Below, piece by piece: positions 23,784-34,362 of a DNA stretch of 64,000 nucleotides (positions within the stretch are counted from its first letter, which is position 1; each line of letters starts with the position of its first letter). A model generated the notes under the pieces. The model was not told the origin of the DNA. It worked only from the letters and a program-made list of their open reading frames with translations, and made no database searches. Source of the DNA: Neckera pumila (taxonomy: Eukaryota; Streptophyta; Bryopsida; Hypnales; Neckeraceae); the NCBI GenBank assembly GCA_963969595.1, contig OZ018409.1, forward strand, positions 46,203,282 to 46,267,281, read 5' to 3'. The position numbers and the translations under genes are program-made.

Positions 23784-24452
23784 CTAAACGCTCCACGTCT
23801 TCTCCTCCATTTGAGTGAGGAGTTGGTTCCGCTGGTAGAGGTGGAAAAGGTAGGGACTCAAAAGAGTGGCCTTACTCTTTCCGATCCTCATCACCAACTG
23901 GGACACCAGATCGAAAAAGATACGGGCCCAGTTCACCTTCCATTCCCCGCTCAGGGAACCGAAAATGGTGTTGCCGAGGGTCATCGTCACCCTCGTCGGC
24001 TTCTCCGGGTAGACGATCGGAACCAAGAACTGGAGGAGGTTACGATGCCGGTCGCTCTTACAGTCTGCGACCGCGTACCCGTCGTTGTTGCTCGGCTCCC
24101 CATGAAACTTATCATGGATGAATTCATCCTTCCGTCCGGCCATACCAGAACCTCCCATCCGGAAGTTGTACACTTCCCTCCATCGCTCTTCTTCCCATTC
24201 GGTCGGGCGGCCCCGGAGAGTATTGTCGAACTGGTTCGACATCTTACACTTGATCTCCCTAACCATCCGCTCCTCTCGAAACCCCCAGGGTTTATCCATT
24301 AGGACTAGGCACCCCATGGCGTTGAGGTCCTCCATGAGCTCAGTCCGGGCCGGTTCCTCCATAGGAATGACCGGAACTATCTTCCGGAGCTTGACGTCGG
24401 AGGAGGAACTGGGCGCGCCCAATCTGGTCTTACGCAATTGAGGCATGGACAC
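23784..24452 (-). CDS. LTR-encoded ORF a, copy 1 (222 aa, open)
   Basis: It starts MSMPQLRKTRLG at 24,452, about 270 nt after the TATA box, and stops at a TAG after KTWSV. The protein is rich in Trp, Glu and Arg (PWGFREERMVREIKCKM, GRPTEWEEERWREVYNFRMG) and contains a possibly folded segment with MTLGNTIFGSLSG. The stop is shared with copy 2, and the next frame opens only 14 codons later, so ORFs a and b may once have been one long protein. No known retroelement domain is recognisable. Sense orientation inside R-U5 means it would lie in the leader of the genomic transcript, ahead of the PBS and gag. Confidence 0.65.
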   Translation of the reverse strand: MSMPQLRKTRLGAPSSSSDVKLRKIVPVIPMEEPARTELMEDLNAMGCLVLMDKPWGFREERMVREIKCKMSNQFDNTLRGRPTEWEEERWREVYNFRMGGSGMAGRKDEFIHDKFHGEPSNNDGYAVADCKSDRHRNLLQFLVPIVYPEKPTRVTMTLGNTIFGSLSGEWKVNWARIFFDLVSQLVMRIGKSKATLLSPYLFHLYQRNQLLTQMEEKTWSV

Positions 24453-24720
24453 TAGACGACCACTGGATCCTTTCCGATCGTTACCTCACTCTCTCCTAGC
24501 CGCACGTCCCGTTCCTCACTTCCTCTCGTTCGATCTCAACCGAAAAGTACACAAAAACCTGCAACCCACACGTTCTTTACTCTTTCTACACTCTCAGACC
24601 TGCTCAGCCGGAAGTGCACATACATACAACGGCTCTGGCGCGGACGGAGGCGTAAAAGCGCTCAAGGTCAGCTCCAGAGCTCGAGGGGAGTAAAGGAGTG
24701 AAAATGAGGGCGACCAGCCT

Positions 24721-24727
24721 TTATATA
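24721..24727 (-). promoter_or_regulatory. TATA box of LTR copy 1
   Basis: TATATAA on the minus strand, followed by AGGCTGGTCGCC. The equivalent in copy 2 is TATAAA at 52,294. Just upstream is the 13-nt palindrome GGTCATGATGACC, present in both copies, a candidate factor-binding site. Confidence 0.7.
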
Positions 24728-25002
24728 GTCTCAGGACCCCTGGCAGGTCATCATGACCTTTTCCGGTCCGGTTCTCTATTGATCCGGTCCAACCCTAATC
24801 CGATCTGAGGTGAAATCCGGATGTGATTCCGCTCCTGAATACTAGCATTCTGATCGGATCAAATACAGTTTTCTCCTTACTGGATTATCGTTGCCTATCC
24901 CTAGTTTCCTTCTGCCCCTCTAACCGGATACAGATCCTAATTACCTGTTTCCGTTCCATTATTTAGACAATCAGAAGAAAACCAAAAATTCCGGTTGCGA
25001 CA

Positions 25003-25008
25003 AGTCAT
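25003..25008. other. Displaced target-site footprints at the inversion edge
   Basis: Reading out from LTR copy 1, the first five flank bases are TGACT (plus strand AGTCA, 25,003-25,007). They equal the five bases after LTR copy 2 (55,340-55,344). Overlapping this, GTCAT at 25,004-25,008 is the complement of ATGAC at 56,959-56,963, which follows the copia element. Both pairs are explained if this flank originally adjoined the copia element. Confidence 0.8.
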
Positions 25009-25130
25009 TACAATGTATGAGACACTGCTCTAAACGTTTCAATGTTCCATGCTATTCAAGCATCACTTTGTGACAAATGGCATTCAAATCCTATTACTGA
25101 TGTGCATGTGTGAACATTCATTGCAGATTC

Positions 25131-26827
25131 TTCCGGTGGCCGTTCAAAACATCTTAGATGAGAATGTGCGATTAGCTATTATAAAAATGAGCCGAGTCTT
25201 TCAAAGATTGTGAGAGAAAGAAATCAGAGGTCTGACCAAGAGGAAATGATGCAAAATGTCATAATGGCGACATGTCTTATTGAGAAGGAGTTCCCAACTA
25301 CATTTTTGAACATCATGATCCATTTGCCCGTGCACCTTGTGGAGCAGTTATTTGTATGCGCCCGTGTGCATTGTAGGTGGATGTACCCTATAGAGCAATA
25401 TATGAAGACGTTGAAAGATTATATCTGCACGTTTGCTCATCCAGAGGGAAGCATAGCAGAAGGCTATCGAGCTGAAGAGACACTGGGCTTTTGCACAAAG
25501 TACATGAGAGAGTATGACGCAACTGCACAGTGTGTTTGGGATGTTCAAGAAGACTCCATTATGAATGATGAGGTTATAAGTAGCAAGGGAGGGCAACGTC
25601 GCCGTATGTCAAACAAAGTTCGTTTTTACGCGCATGCATTCGTCATCAACAACGCCCCATTCTTGGAAGCATGGCGCAAGTGAGTCAAATGACCTTCTTT
25701 GTAATGTCACAGAGAACATTAAATGTTTTCCGTAGCAAGTGTCATGTATGCGTACGCATTTTTATGCATGCACGTACTTGATCAAGAGTGCATGTGCGTG
25801 TTGATGACGCCATTGGCGACAACGGTGTTGTATGAATAGTGTAGTATGAAAACTTCCATTCTTGAGCAGTACTAGTAGCAGTGTGGGTCATAGTTGTGAA
25901 CCTGCTAGGCCACGTCATGCATGACATGAAATTCAACCAAAGAAGGTGCACCTGGATTGCTCTCAAAAATGTTCCCTTTTATATATTTTGCAGGCAGTAC
26001 ATCCAAGAAAAGGCACGACAATGGGAGGAGAGAGAGCAATTTCGACGGCAGTCCAAACAGACAAACCCAAGAAGAGCCCCACGATACCCTCCGGAATTGA
26101 GTGACTTCCCTGCATTTGCGTCATGGTTGACATCTGCCGTAGTACATGCGCAGCGCAATGGACGTCCAGTGGAGCAGGACGTGTTGCAATATGCTCAACG
26201 TCCAGAGCGTTTGCAACATCACACCGTCAAATGTACTGTTTCCTTATGCACTTGCGTGTCCGTAGTTTGGAAGGGGGTTTGGTTACTCGAGATTCAGGTG
26301 TGGTAGCATCATTCACCCGTCAACTTTGTTGGGGTCTGGTCAATGGGAGACCCGTGGAGACCACCCAAGAGTACGTAGGATACATTGAAGAAATATTGGT
26401 TTTAGATTACCAAAACCACTATGTTACTGTTCTACTCTGCAATTGGGTGAGGGGAACACAAGACATTCGATTTCCTACCATTCAGCAAGATCGCTATGGC
26501 TTCAGCTTAGCGAATTTCAATCAAATGGATGGGAAAGTTCATGCTGATTCCTTTGCATTTCCTCTCCACTGTCAACAACTTTTCCTCTCTGACGATCGAC
26601 ATCAACCTGGGTGGAAGGTTGTCTGTCAAACAGAAGTTTGCGGTAGACGTGGTGCATTGCACTTCATAGACAATGCCCCAGACATGGTACAACTTCACCA
26701 TGACGCTGACTTTGTTGAACTACATCCAGAACTGCGGGAGACCGACCCCGCACGACGCCCAGCCAATGCCGAAGGAAACTACATCAGTGTTGGAGAGAGC
26801 AATGCAACAACGGAGGATGCAATGTAG
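25131..26827 (+). pseudogene. CACTA (TNP2-type) transposase gene, C-terminal half: DUF4218 and DUF4216 regions
   Basis: An acceptor (CATTGCAG at about 25,123-25,130) opens an exon beginning ILPVAVQNILDENV, the usual continuation of the TNP2 transposase. An in-frame stop falls at about 25,210. The DUF4218-type block then reads HLPVHLVEQLFV, YPIEQYMKTLKDYI and PEGSIAEGYRAEETLGFC, to a donor near 25,681. A second exon from about 25,994 holds the DUF4216-type block (GLVTRDSGVVAS, FPTIQQDRYGFSLANF, HQPGWKVVCQTEV) and ends at a TAG at 26,827. A frame change near 26,230 separates its two parts. The N-terminal half that should precede it is absent here and present at 57.3-59.9 kb on the other strand. 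Confidence 0.85.
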
Positions 26828-28699
26828 CCTTGGATCAAGAATTCCCCTTGTTTGTGATGAGCAGCGGATGTCAACTATGAACGCCCACAGTGCTGCGTCA
26901 CATCTACACTTCTACGTTCTGTACAATACAAGGCCAGTTCCTTAGACACGCAATGACAAACGCAGATACTGTTTCTTTTTGCTGTGCAGGACATGCATGT
27001 CAGAAGAATGCCATATGCATGGTCTTTGAATGTCACATTCTATATGAATCTATAAGCTTGCATTGGAATTCCTATGGTTGAAAGTGTTGCATTCTTAGTC
27101 TGAATTTACAGTACAGGTCTGTTGAAGTGATCACATAGCCTTCCCAGCCACATGTAGAGCTTCACTAAATGCATTATGTTTCATTTCCATTTGTAGTCCA
27201 TTTGAATAAGAAGAAAATTAATACAATCTGACGATAATTTGAAGATCCGAAATACACTTCTGGCTTCTATGTACTTCTCATTTCTTTGTTCACTTGTACA
27301 GCTTAGCATGTTGAAGTTTCGTCAGACATAGTAAGATGTCATCCGGAGACTGATGGCTGCAGTCATCTAACATGCAGACATTGGCCACAACATCCCAGGG
27401 TCCTCTCCAACAAATATGTATTTCAACAAATAGACACACAAGGGAACAGTTTCATGCAAGACAAAGTGCCCGCCTGTTTTTGGGGGACGTCTATGAAGTC
27501 GTAGGAATGTCTAGGAAGACATCAAAAATAAATAGAACAGTTTCAGGCTCCATTAAGCCCCTACGCTGTCGTGGAATGCCACATCAGCAAAGACTACTGC
27601 CACGTCACTATATTTCCATGCCACGTGCCACGTCAGATGCTTTTTTTTTTTTATGGGCAGGTCGTTTGGCTGCCCTTCCACATTTTTTTGGAACTCGGGC
27701 AGGTGTTTTATTGTTGACTAAAATAATTCTTGCTGACTTATCCACAATCAAAATTATAGACTTTGCTGATGTAGCAAACCCTATTTTTTTTTACGCTTTT
27801 CAAAACAAGTGTTTGTCGTCACTTGTGTCTGAAATAACAGAACCGTCCATCACAGCAACATACTGTTTTTGACTTAATTTGCCCGTGCTTTATGCAACAT
27901 CGACGGAAATCCAAAAGTTCAGGTCAATTGCCTCTAGATAATCTCGTGTCCTATCGGACATTGACGTCCAAACCCGGACACCAGTAAAGACACGGGTTTC
28001 TTATCAACTGATTGTGTGGCAATAGTAAGGAACCCCTACAGACTTTCTCACACCAGACCTCCAACAAATCTTAATCTCAAGCGGAGCAAGTAAAGCAACA
28101 ATCGGGCCGAGTTTCAAATAGCTAGTCATCTTGTCCAATTCAGGGATCTTAGAGGCCTATATAGGAATCCGCAAAGTGAGGATTTGGGAAATCCAAAAGA
28201 GTTGTAATTAATCATTGCCTGGAGTTATTTTATGCAGGAAATATTTGTATTTTGGATTATGACCCCGGACTTTGGTCTTGGAGCAGTGATAAACAATTAT
28301 TATCTTATACCACACCATGTGGCAGACTACTCTTCACCCAACACCGTTAGTCTAAACAAACAATTCCATCAAAGTGACCCACATTAGAAAAAAAATCAAT
28401 CCTCCGAAGGGCTGCTCCACAAATCCTTTTTGTGCCCTGAAATTTAGTTTTAAGAGGCTTAAAAAAAGTAGTTTTTTCTCTATTTCCACGCAGCTGACAC
28501 TGCTGTGACAGTGGTGTAGGAACCCAAATTTTTGAATAAAAAATTATTAAAAAAAATTTTAAAATTTTTTTTCTTAAAAAAATAAAAAAAAATTTGCAAA
28601 ATTTGACTGCTCCAGCGAGCAGTCATACACTTTGACTGCTCACTAAGTGCACTTTTTCAAGTTGACATGCCATGCTTGAAATAGCATAGCATGTCAATT
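26828..28699. other. 3' region of the CACTA element, no gene
   Basis: Non-coding. The segment 27,460-27,850 is rich in GCCACGTCA and GGCTGCCCTTCC words like the subterminal region of the 9.9-kb CACTA element (20,390-20,570), so it is probably the decayed 3' end of the transposase-bearing element. I could not find an unambiguous TTATAGTG terminus. 28,380-28,620 contains A/T homopolymer runs. Confidence 0.45.
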
Positions 28700-29136
28700 T
28701 GGAATCGCCTTCCCAAGGGTTGATTTTTTCTCTAATGATATTTTAGCTCCCTTTTTTGAACCTGACTGGAGAGACATATGGCTTAAGGAGCGTTCTCAGA
28801 TGGAAGTCGCCTTTATATGATCAATATGGCACAATGCAATAGCAATTCACTTGTGGAGGGCCAAAATTAACCCGGACCTGGATATATCTTGCATTTGTTG
28901 GTCAACTGGGGCCAATGAAACACCCAACCATAGATTCTACCACTATCCCAAAGCACACAAAGTTTGGAACTATGCTTAATCAATATTACAACACTTTCTA
29001 GGTGAATAACCCTTGTTGGGTCCTCATATGCGTATTGAACATACACTCTGTATTTTTGGCTGGACTCTACCTTGACGGTTCCATGACTTTTGAATCACTT
29101 GGTTCCTGTTAAGAGGATCGTCACTGTGGCTTATCT
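28700..29136 (+). pseudogene. LINE ORF2 C-terminal fragment (zf-RVT-like), interrupted
   Basis: Reading near 28,860-28,980 gives PDLDISCICWSTGANETPNH followed by RFYHYPKAHKVWNYA. That is the C-x-C ... H ... pattern of the zinc-finger region following reverse transcriptase in plant non-LTR elements, with the last Cys replaced by Tyr. The 5' part of the element is missing and frames are broken. A 1.2-kb CACTA element interrupts it at 29,137, and the remainder resumes at 30,341. Confidence 0.55.
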
Positions 29137-30340
29137 CACTATAAGAAAGACACATTTTTGGAGTCGTCTGGCAAAAAATGCACCGTGTTTTTTCTAACGT
29201 TGCATCGTCTGGTAGTTTAGGTCGTAGCAGTGGGAATTTTGCGTGATGTCCAAGCAAACGGGCACTTGGAAGAGGGCCAGACGAGTTAATGTCAACGCGG
29301 ACACGCATGTCAAAATGAACGTCAACAAAAACATCACTGTGTTTTTTGGAACGTCGAAAAAAACGTAGACTGCCATGTCAGCAAGCAAAACCATTTTTAC
29401 TATGGTAAAATCAATAAAAATTACTATGTTTTATGATAGTATGCTACCCAAATGTGAAAATTTTAGGAAATGGGCAGCCACGTGGCATGTTTTGTAAAAA
29501 TGGGCAATGGATGGATGTGTAGTATGGATGAAAAAAGGAACTTTTTATACAAATAGGGTGGTAGGAAGGTTAACAATCCTTATGGGATCTTTAAGTAAGA
29601 ATTGTGTTCAATGTAAAATGTCTGAAACAACATGGTCTAGATGTCTAACACAACATGAAGATCTCTAAAATAACATCCAGATGTCTACAACAATGCCTAG
29701 ACGTCTAAAACAACGTCAAGAATTACAATGGTCAAGTTCCCATATTGTAATTATCCCATATATTTTGTCTGCCTATGGACAGACTATGGATATAAATGGT
29801 AAGTTTTTTAATTCTTGTTGAATTTAACAATTGCTCTTGTTCATTTTTTTTATTCTTTGTTTATTTTTAAATAATTATTTCTACTGACCTTTGATATAGT
29901 ATGCAGCAATTGATGTTTAAAAAAATGTCTATCTAGACATCTAAATTGACATTTTAGAAAAATAAAATAAAATAAAATGGCATGAAAATATGCTGACAAG
30001 GCATGCCATGTCATACTTTCATTGGGTCCACGTCACAAGATACGTCAAAAAAAATTTGGATGAAAAAACATGACGTGGCACTACTCGTGGATGACAAAGT
30101 GACGTGAAGGTCATGTGGCATCTACATGGCACTCCACAAGGCACTTGCAATAGTGCGTTTCATCGGATGTCAAAAAAAAACAAGCCCAAAACATGCACGT
30201 TTTTGGCCTAACACAGCACGTTTTTTGCTTGTACTTTTTGATGAATTTTGGGGGACATCAACACAGATTTTTTTTGTGTCTAAACAAACACAGTATCACG
30301 TTTTTTCTGACGTCAAAAAAAACATCGGTTTCTTATAGTG
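29137..30340. mobile_element. 1.2-kb non-autonomous CACTA element
   Basis: It begins CACTATAAGAAAGACACATT and ends with the inverted form ...CGGTTTCTTATAGTG at 30,340, flanked on both sides by TCT (29,134-29,136 and 30,341-30,343). The 12-bp terminal sequence CACTATAAGAAA is shared with the 9.9-kb element, so the two probably use the same transposase. No coding capacity. Imperfect tandem ~21-bp units built on ATGTCTAAAACAACAT lie at 29,618-29,720. Confidence 0.9.
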
Positions 30341-30766
30341 TCTAGATCGCATAGAACCAGAAAGTGTTCTCACATACATTGTGGCTGCGTGGTCTCTTGC
30401 AGCAAGCGCTCTGGAACTTGCTTCTTGATTTAGGCAGAGCAGCCTTACTTAAAGCCTAAATAATTGCTAAGCTTAAATCTCACCGGGCAGCTTTTGTGTG
30501 GCTCAAGTTTAATAAAATCTGGCTCTGTTCCAAGTTGTTAGCATCGAGGGAGGGTGGCATTATCAAGTGGCAAGGGTGTAACCCTTCCGGCTGTAGTTTT
30601 TCCTAGGGTTCTTAGATTTCTTTGTTCTCATTGGTTCTTTTTGCTCATATTCTCTTCATTTGTCCAGCCTCACGGCTTCGTTGTTTTGTATTGTGATTTT
30701 TAATGAAGTGGGTTCTGTCCATTTGTTCAAAAAGAACAAAAACAAAAACAAAAACAAAAACAAAAC
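30341..30766 (+). pseudogene. LINE 3' end with (AAAAAC)n tail
   Basis: It resumes after the CACTA element with a short open segment (ESVLTYIVAAWSLAASALEL, then a stop), continues through a 3' untranslated region ending GATTTTTAATGAAGTGGGTT, and finishes in a repeated AAAAAC tract at about 30,735-30,766. A simple A-rich tail directly after a 3' UTR is the hallmark of target-primed non-LTR insertion. It is plus-oriented, continuing the fragment at 28,700-29,136. Confidence 0.6.
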
Positions 30767-30899
30767 GTGGCACATATCCCCCACGGCAAACTTTCTATGT
30801 AGTGCAAATCCTCTCTTAAGCAATCAACTTCTCTAAAGTAATCTTGTCAGGCAATCTCAAACCAATCAGTTTAGATAAGTTCTACTCTAGTGACAAGAA

Positions 30900-31493
30900 T
30901 GTTATGGGCAATCTTATTCTTTGGACAATGTAAACATTTTCTTGAGAAAATAACCTATAGAATTCATTTTGAATGCAATCTTTACAATTTTCCAAAATAT
31001 ATGGTTTGATAGGATTAAATTTGTTTGTCAGAATAATCTCAACATTGAAATTATTGTGTTTTAAATCCATCTTAGAGCTATCAAAGATTTATTTTTTCGT
31101 TCAATTTTGTATCTATTTCTATTCAATAAATTTTTTAAGAATAAAAATCAAATGCGTTTTGGAAAAAAAGAATCCTTTGACTTTCAACTCATTTCTTCAA
31201 TATAAAACTTTCAAAATTCAAAATCAGTAGTGTAAAAATTTAATTTAAAAAGATTCAAAGATTCAAAAAATCTAGTCAAGCAAGGTAGAAAAATCTTGTT
31301 ATCTTCACTTTAAATGCAAATATATTGCAATCTATGTGGGAGTTTCTAAAATTTCTTCCATGCATTTTTCTAATAGTCTTGTGCAAGATTGTATATTTAG
31401 ATGTGAAAAAAAAAAAAATTTAAACGTTTTTGCAATAGAATTGGCAGTTTTGAATATTTGTGATGAAAAATGGCCTTGTGACTATAGGGGTTA
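30900..31493. repeat. AT-rich dispersed repeat, copy 1
   Basis: It aligns in order with 46,490-47,090 (shared words such as GAAATTATTGTGTTT, CCATCTTAGAGCT / CCATCTTGGAGCT, and TTAAAGAATAAAAATCAA in similar form). It ends at CTATAGGGGTTAA (31,481-31,493), again a TTAA-type edge. Non-coding. Confidence 0.55.
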
Positions 31494-34362
31494 AAATGCA
31501 ATCAACATGTTCCAAAAAATGGAATGAAATTTTTTTTTTTCCATTCAATATGCCTCCTTGAAATCATCCAAAATACACAAAATGGCCTCTTGTGCCACTA
31601 AACTAATAATGAAATTTGATGTTTACCATTATCAAATGTTATAAGGTTTTAGTCTTGATGAGTATTCTTACAAGGGGAGATCCCTATAGAGTGTATAAAC
31701 ATAGTTGATAAAAATATTCATCAAGGATTAAAATTTATAACATTTTTAAATCAGTTATAGTAGTGTGAACCTTAAATTTCATTATTAGTGTACCTTGTCT
31801 CATTGGTGATATCCCAATTATCTTAGAGCTTCAGAGCTATTAATCTCTAATGACCTAAAGGGGATATATTTTTTAATTTAGGCCAAAAGTGCCAAGACCT
31901 TCAACAATTTTTTGCTCATTTTTTCTTAAGATTGAATAGAATGTAACCATGTGATCTTGAAGTCTACATTGAGAGTCAAAACTTAAAAAATTTAGATTAT
32001 TTGACTGCACGATTTAGGAGATATTTAAGTTTGAAGTTTTATTTGGATCAATAGAAATACAAGAGTACAAGACAGCGTACTTGAAGGAGTACTTATATCT
32101 TTGCACAAGGGGTGACTCTTAAGGGGGTTTGCATATAATGTGTGACCAAAGGATATTATTTAGGGAGGTATTTTGATAGAAGAGACTAATTAAATAGACC
32201 ATATCATTATCTAATTTTTTAATTTTTCATAATTTTAAGTACCATACACTTACTTTGAAATTGAAAGACAGGCCAATTTTTTATACCATTAATTCATTAT
32301 GATTAATGGATCTTGAATTGGAAACACCCTATATGTATGAATAACAAAACTATACCTTATAAGTAATAAAAAAACACAAAATATGTAATGTTATTTAGTG
32401 GTACTATAGAAAACTGCTAACTACCTACCAAACTAAGTTACAAATGAAGGTTGCAAACACATAGAAGTTATCATATGTAAATGTTATTGCGTAGGAATTC
32501 AAAACATACTTGGTGTCTATAATGAATGTGACTCTTTCATCCAAACAACACAAATTACCAAGATAGAATAACAAATCAATTAGAATGCAGCATGTAATAC
32601 AATCTTCATGTGCACCACAAACTTTACATGGCTTTGATATACAATTGAATTGTTAACCCCTAAAGTTCTATGACTATATTTTCATTGAAATTGCTCTAAA
32701 ATTGCCATTTTAAAACAAGTACCAAAATTTATGGAAGAAAAGTTTTTTTAACACATGTAAATGTAGGATCTTTCCAAACTAGTGTACTAGTCACACGTAC
32801 TTGCCCAAAATTTTGATGTAGCCAAAAAACGCATGTTGGTCCTCTAGCGGTTAATACCTGGCGGGAACACAGATCCTATTTATAGCCCCAGCCTTTGGAT
32901 ACTTTCACTTCATGGTACATTAATACAATACCTAGTGGGAACATAGACCCTACTCATAATATAGCCCTAGCCTAGAATACTTTTACTTCATAATACATTA
33001 GATTTAAAAATATCAAACTCGCCAAATTATTTATGTCCATATATTTAATATAATTGTGATGCACCTATTTTTTCTATAATATATTGTTTCAAATATTTTT
33101 CAAAAATTTAGGAGCAATGAATAAAATGTACCATATCTTTGGCTACACATAACATGCTAAATTTTTCCAAATTACCTCCCCTAGTATCTTTGTGAGAATA
33201 TTTTGAAATCATGCTCTTTTTATGTTGAATGAAAGATAAAAGAGTTGAGAATGTATGTGTAAAGTTTTACAACATTTGAAGCATTTTCCGATTCATGATG
33301 GAGCTTGCAATGCATGATGGTTACTAAAATGAGAGTTGTGTTTGTAAGAAAAACAAAATTGGACACTTGTCTTCTCCTTGACCTCATTGGATCTGCCTTT
33401 TCTGAGGTGGCAACAATCACATTGATTGGCTAACTTTTCAGTCTATACTCATCCCACCCACCCCAAAAAAAAAGTGAGTTGTAAACTACACTGCACCATT
33501 TAACTTTTGAAAATTCCATAAGATAGAGTTAAACTTAGAATTTGATGAAACTACCGCCATTGGATTCACAATGCAGTCTATTTTTTAGAAATAGTTTTTA
33601 TTTAAAAAAAACTCAAAATTTGAGAGCAAGTAACAAAAAAAAGAGGGGCAGCGACCAGAAAATGGTCGTTTGGGTCATTAGAGGTTTAGCTATTAGGGTG
33701 TCAGGGGCGTGGCTGAGAATCGAGAAAGGGAACGCGTTCTCAGTCACACCAACTGGTCCCCTGGAGTGGATAGCCTTCAGTCCAGAGATGGGAGCTGAAG
33801 CACACTTGTCACGTCTTGTCCTTGGACTGCAGTGGATTCAATCATCTCTGCAGCGCTATTCTGCCGGTTCGGGCTGCGGGTTGCGCTCACTCGCTGACAT
33901 TTCTCGCCTGCTTGCCATTGCACTGCTCCCTTGGAGCCAAGCTCCGTCGGATTTGATCCCCAATCGAGGTCAGTTCGCTTCGTTATCTTTCTGGCAGTGG
34001 GCTTCCAGCTTGTCGGTCCCTCTTTCCGGTAGAGTTGGCGCCTTGTTTTGTTTTGTTCTTGTACCCGCACCCCCCCGTGATTCCCCTCCCATTCTTCTCA
34101 TGCGTAGGCGTAGGTTTTGCCCGTCACAGCAGCTTCTTTGTCTCGTTTCTGGGATTGCACAGAATCTCGCAGCGAATTGACATGAAACGGCACTTTATCC
34201 CAAGAACCACAATCCCTCACCTCTGATCGAAATTCGACATGTTTGAATTTCTTCCCTCTGGAGAGTCTCCGACATTTGAGAATTTGGTGGGGTTGGTGTT
34301 ACTTTTGCAGGGGTAAATTCGTCCAGGAGGGGGAGAGAGGGAGTGGAGATTCGTTTCCAACA
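31494..34362. other. AT-rich intergenic DNA and 5' region of the RRF gene
   Basis: 31,494-33,500 is AT-rich and non-coding apart from the TTAA-bounded element at 32,653. From about 33,640 the composition becomes balanced, consistent with a promoter and 5' leader of the gene starting at 34,363. A long frame at 33,542-34,180 has no protein-like pattern and is probably fortuitous. A pyrimidine-rich CCCCCCCGTG tract lies at about 34,070. Confidence 0.5.
32653..32854. mobile_element. TTAA-bounded repeat, internally deleted copy C
   Basis: It starts TTAACCCCTAAAG, follows copy A for about 120 bp (TGACTATATTTTCA, AAAATTGCCATTT), then jumps to the right-end sequence and closes CCTCTAGCGGTTAA at 32,854. 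Short internal-deletion derivatives with both ends kept are typical of mobile non-autonomous DNA elements. Confidence 0.65.

Larger units (their letters stand above)
21684..25002 (-). mobile_element. 3.3-kb gypsy LTR, copy 1 (5' LTR)
   Basis: On the minus strand it begins TGTCGCAACCGG at 25,002 and ends GCTACGACA at 21,684, so the ends form the 5-bp inverted repeat TGTCG/CGACA. A second near-identical copy is at 52,017-55,339 in the opposite orientation. A TATA box (TATATAA, plus-strand 24,721-24,727) lies about 280 bp into the LTR, leaving a very long R-U5 that contains two sense-oriented ORFs. The upstream flank is TGACT, matching the downstream flank of copy 2. Confidence 0.93.

Noticed and set aside
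22552..24693. Long plus-strand ORFs across LTR copy 1 (for example 23,373-24,302)
   Set aside because: They are antisense shadows of ORFs a and b, which are in the sense orientation relative to the TATA box and PBS and are matched in LTR copy 2.
33542..34180. 212-codon frame upstream of the RRF gene
   Set aside because: It starts in AT-rich DNA, has no motif and lies where the promoter and leader should be. Composition alone explains the open frame.
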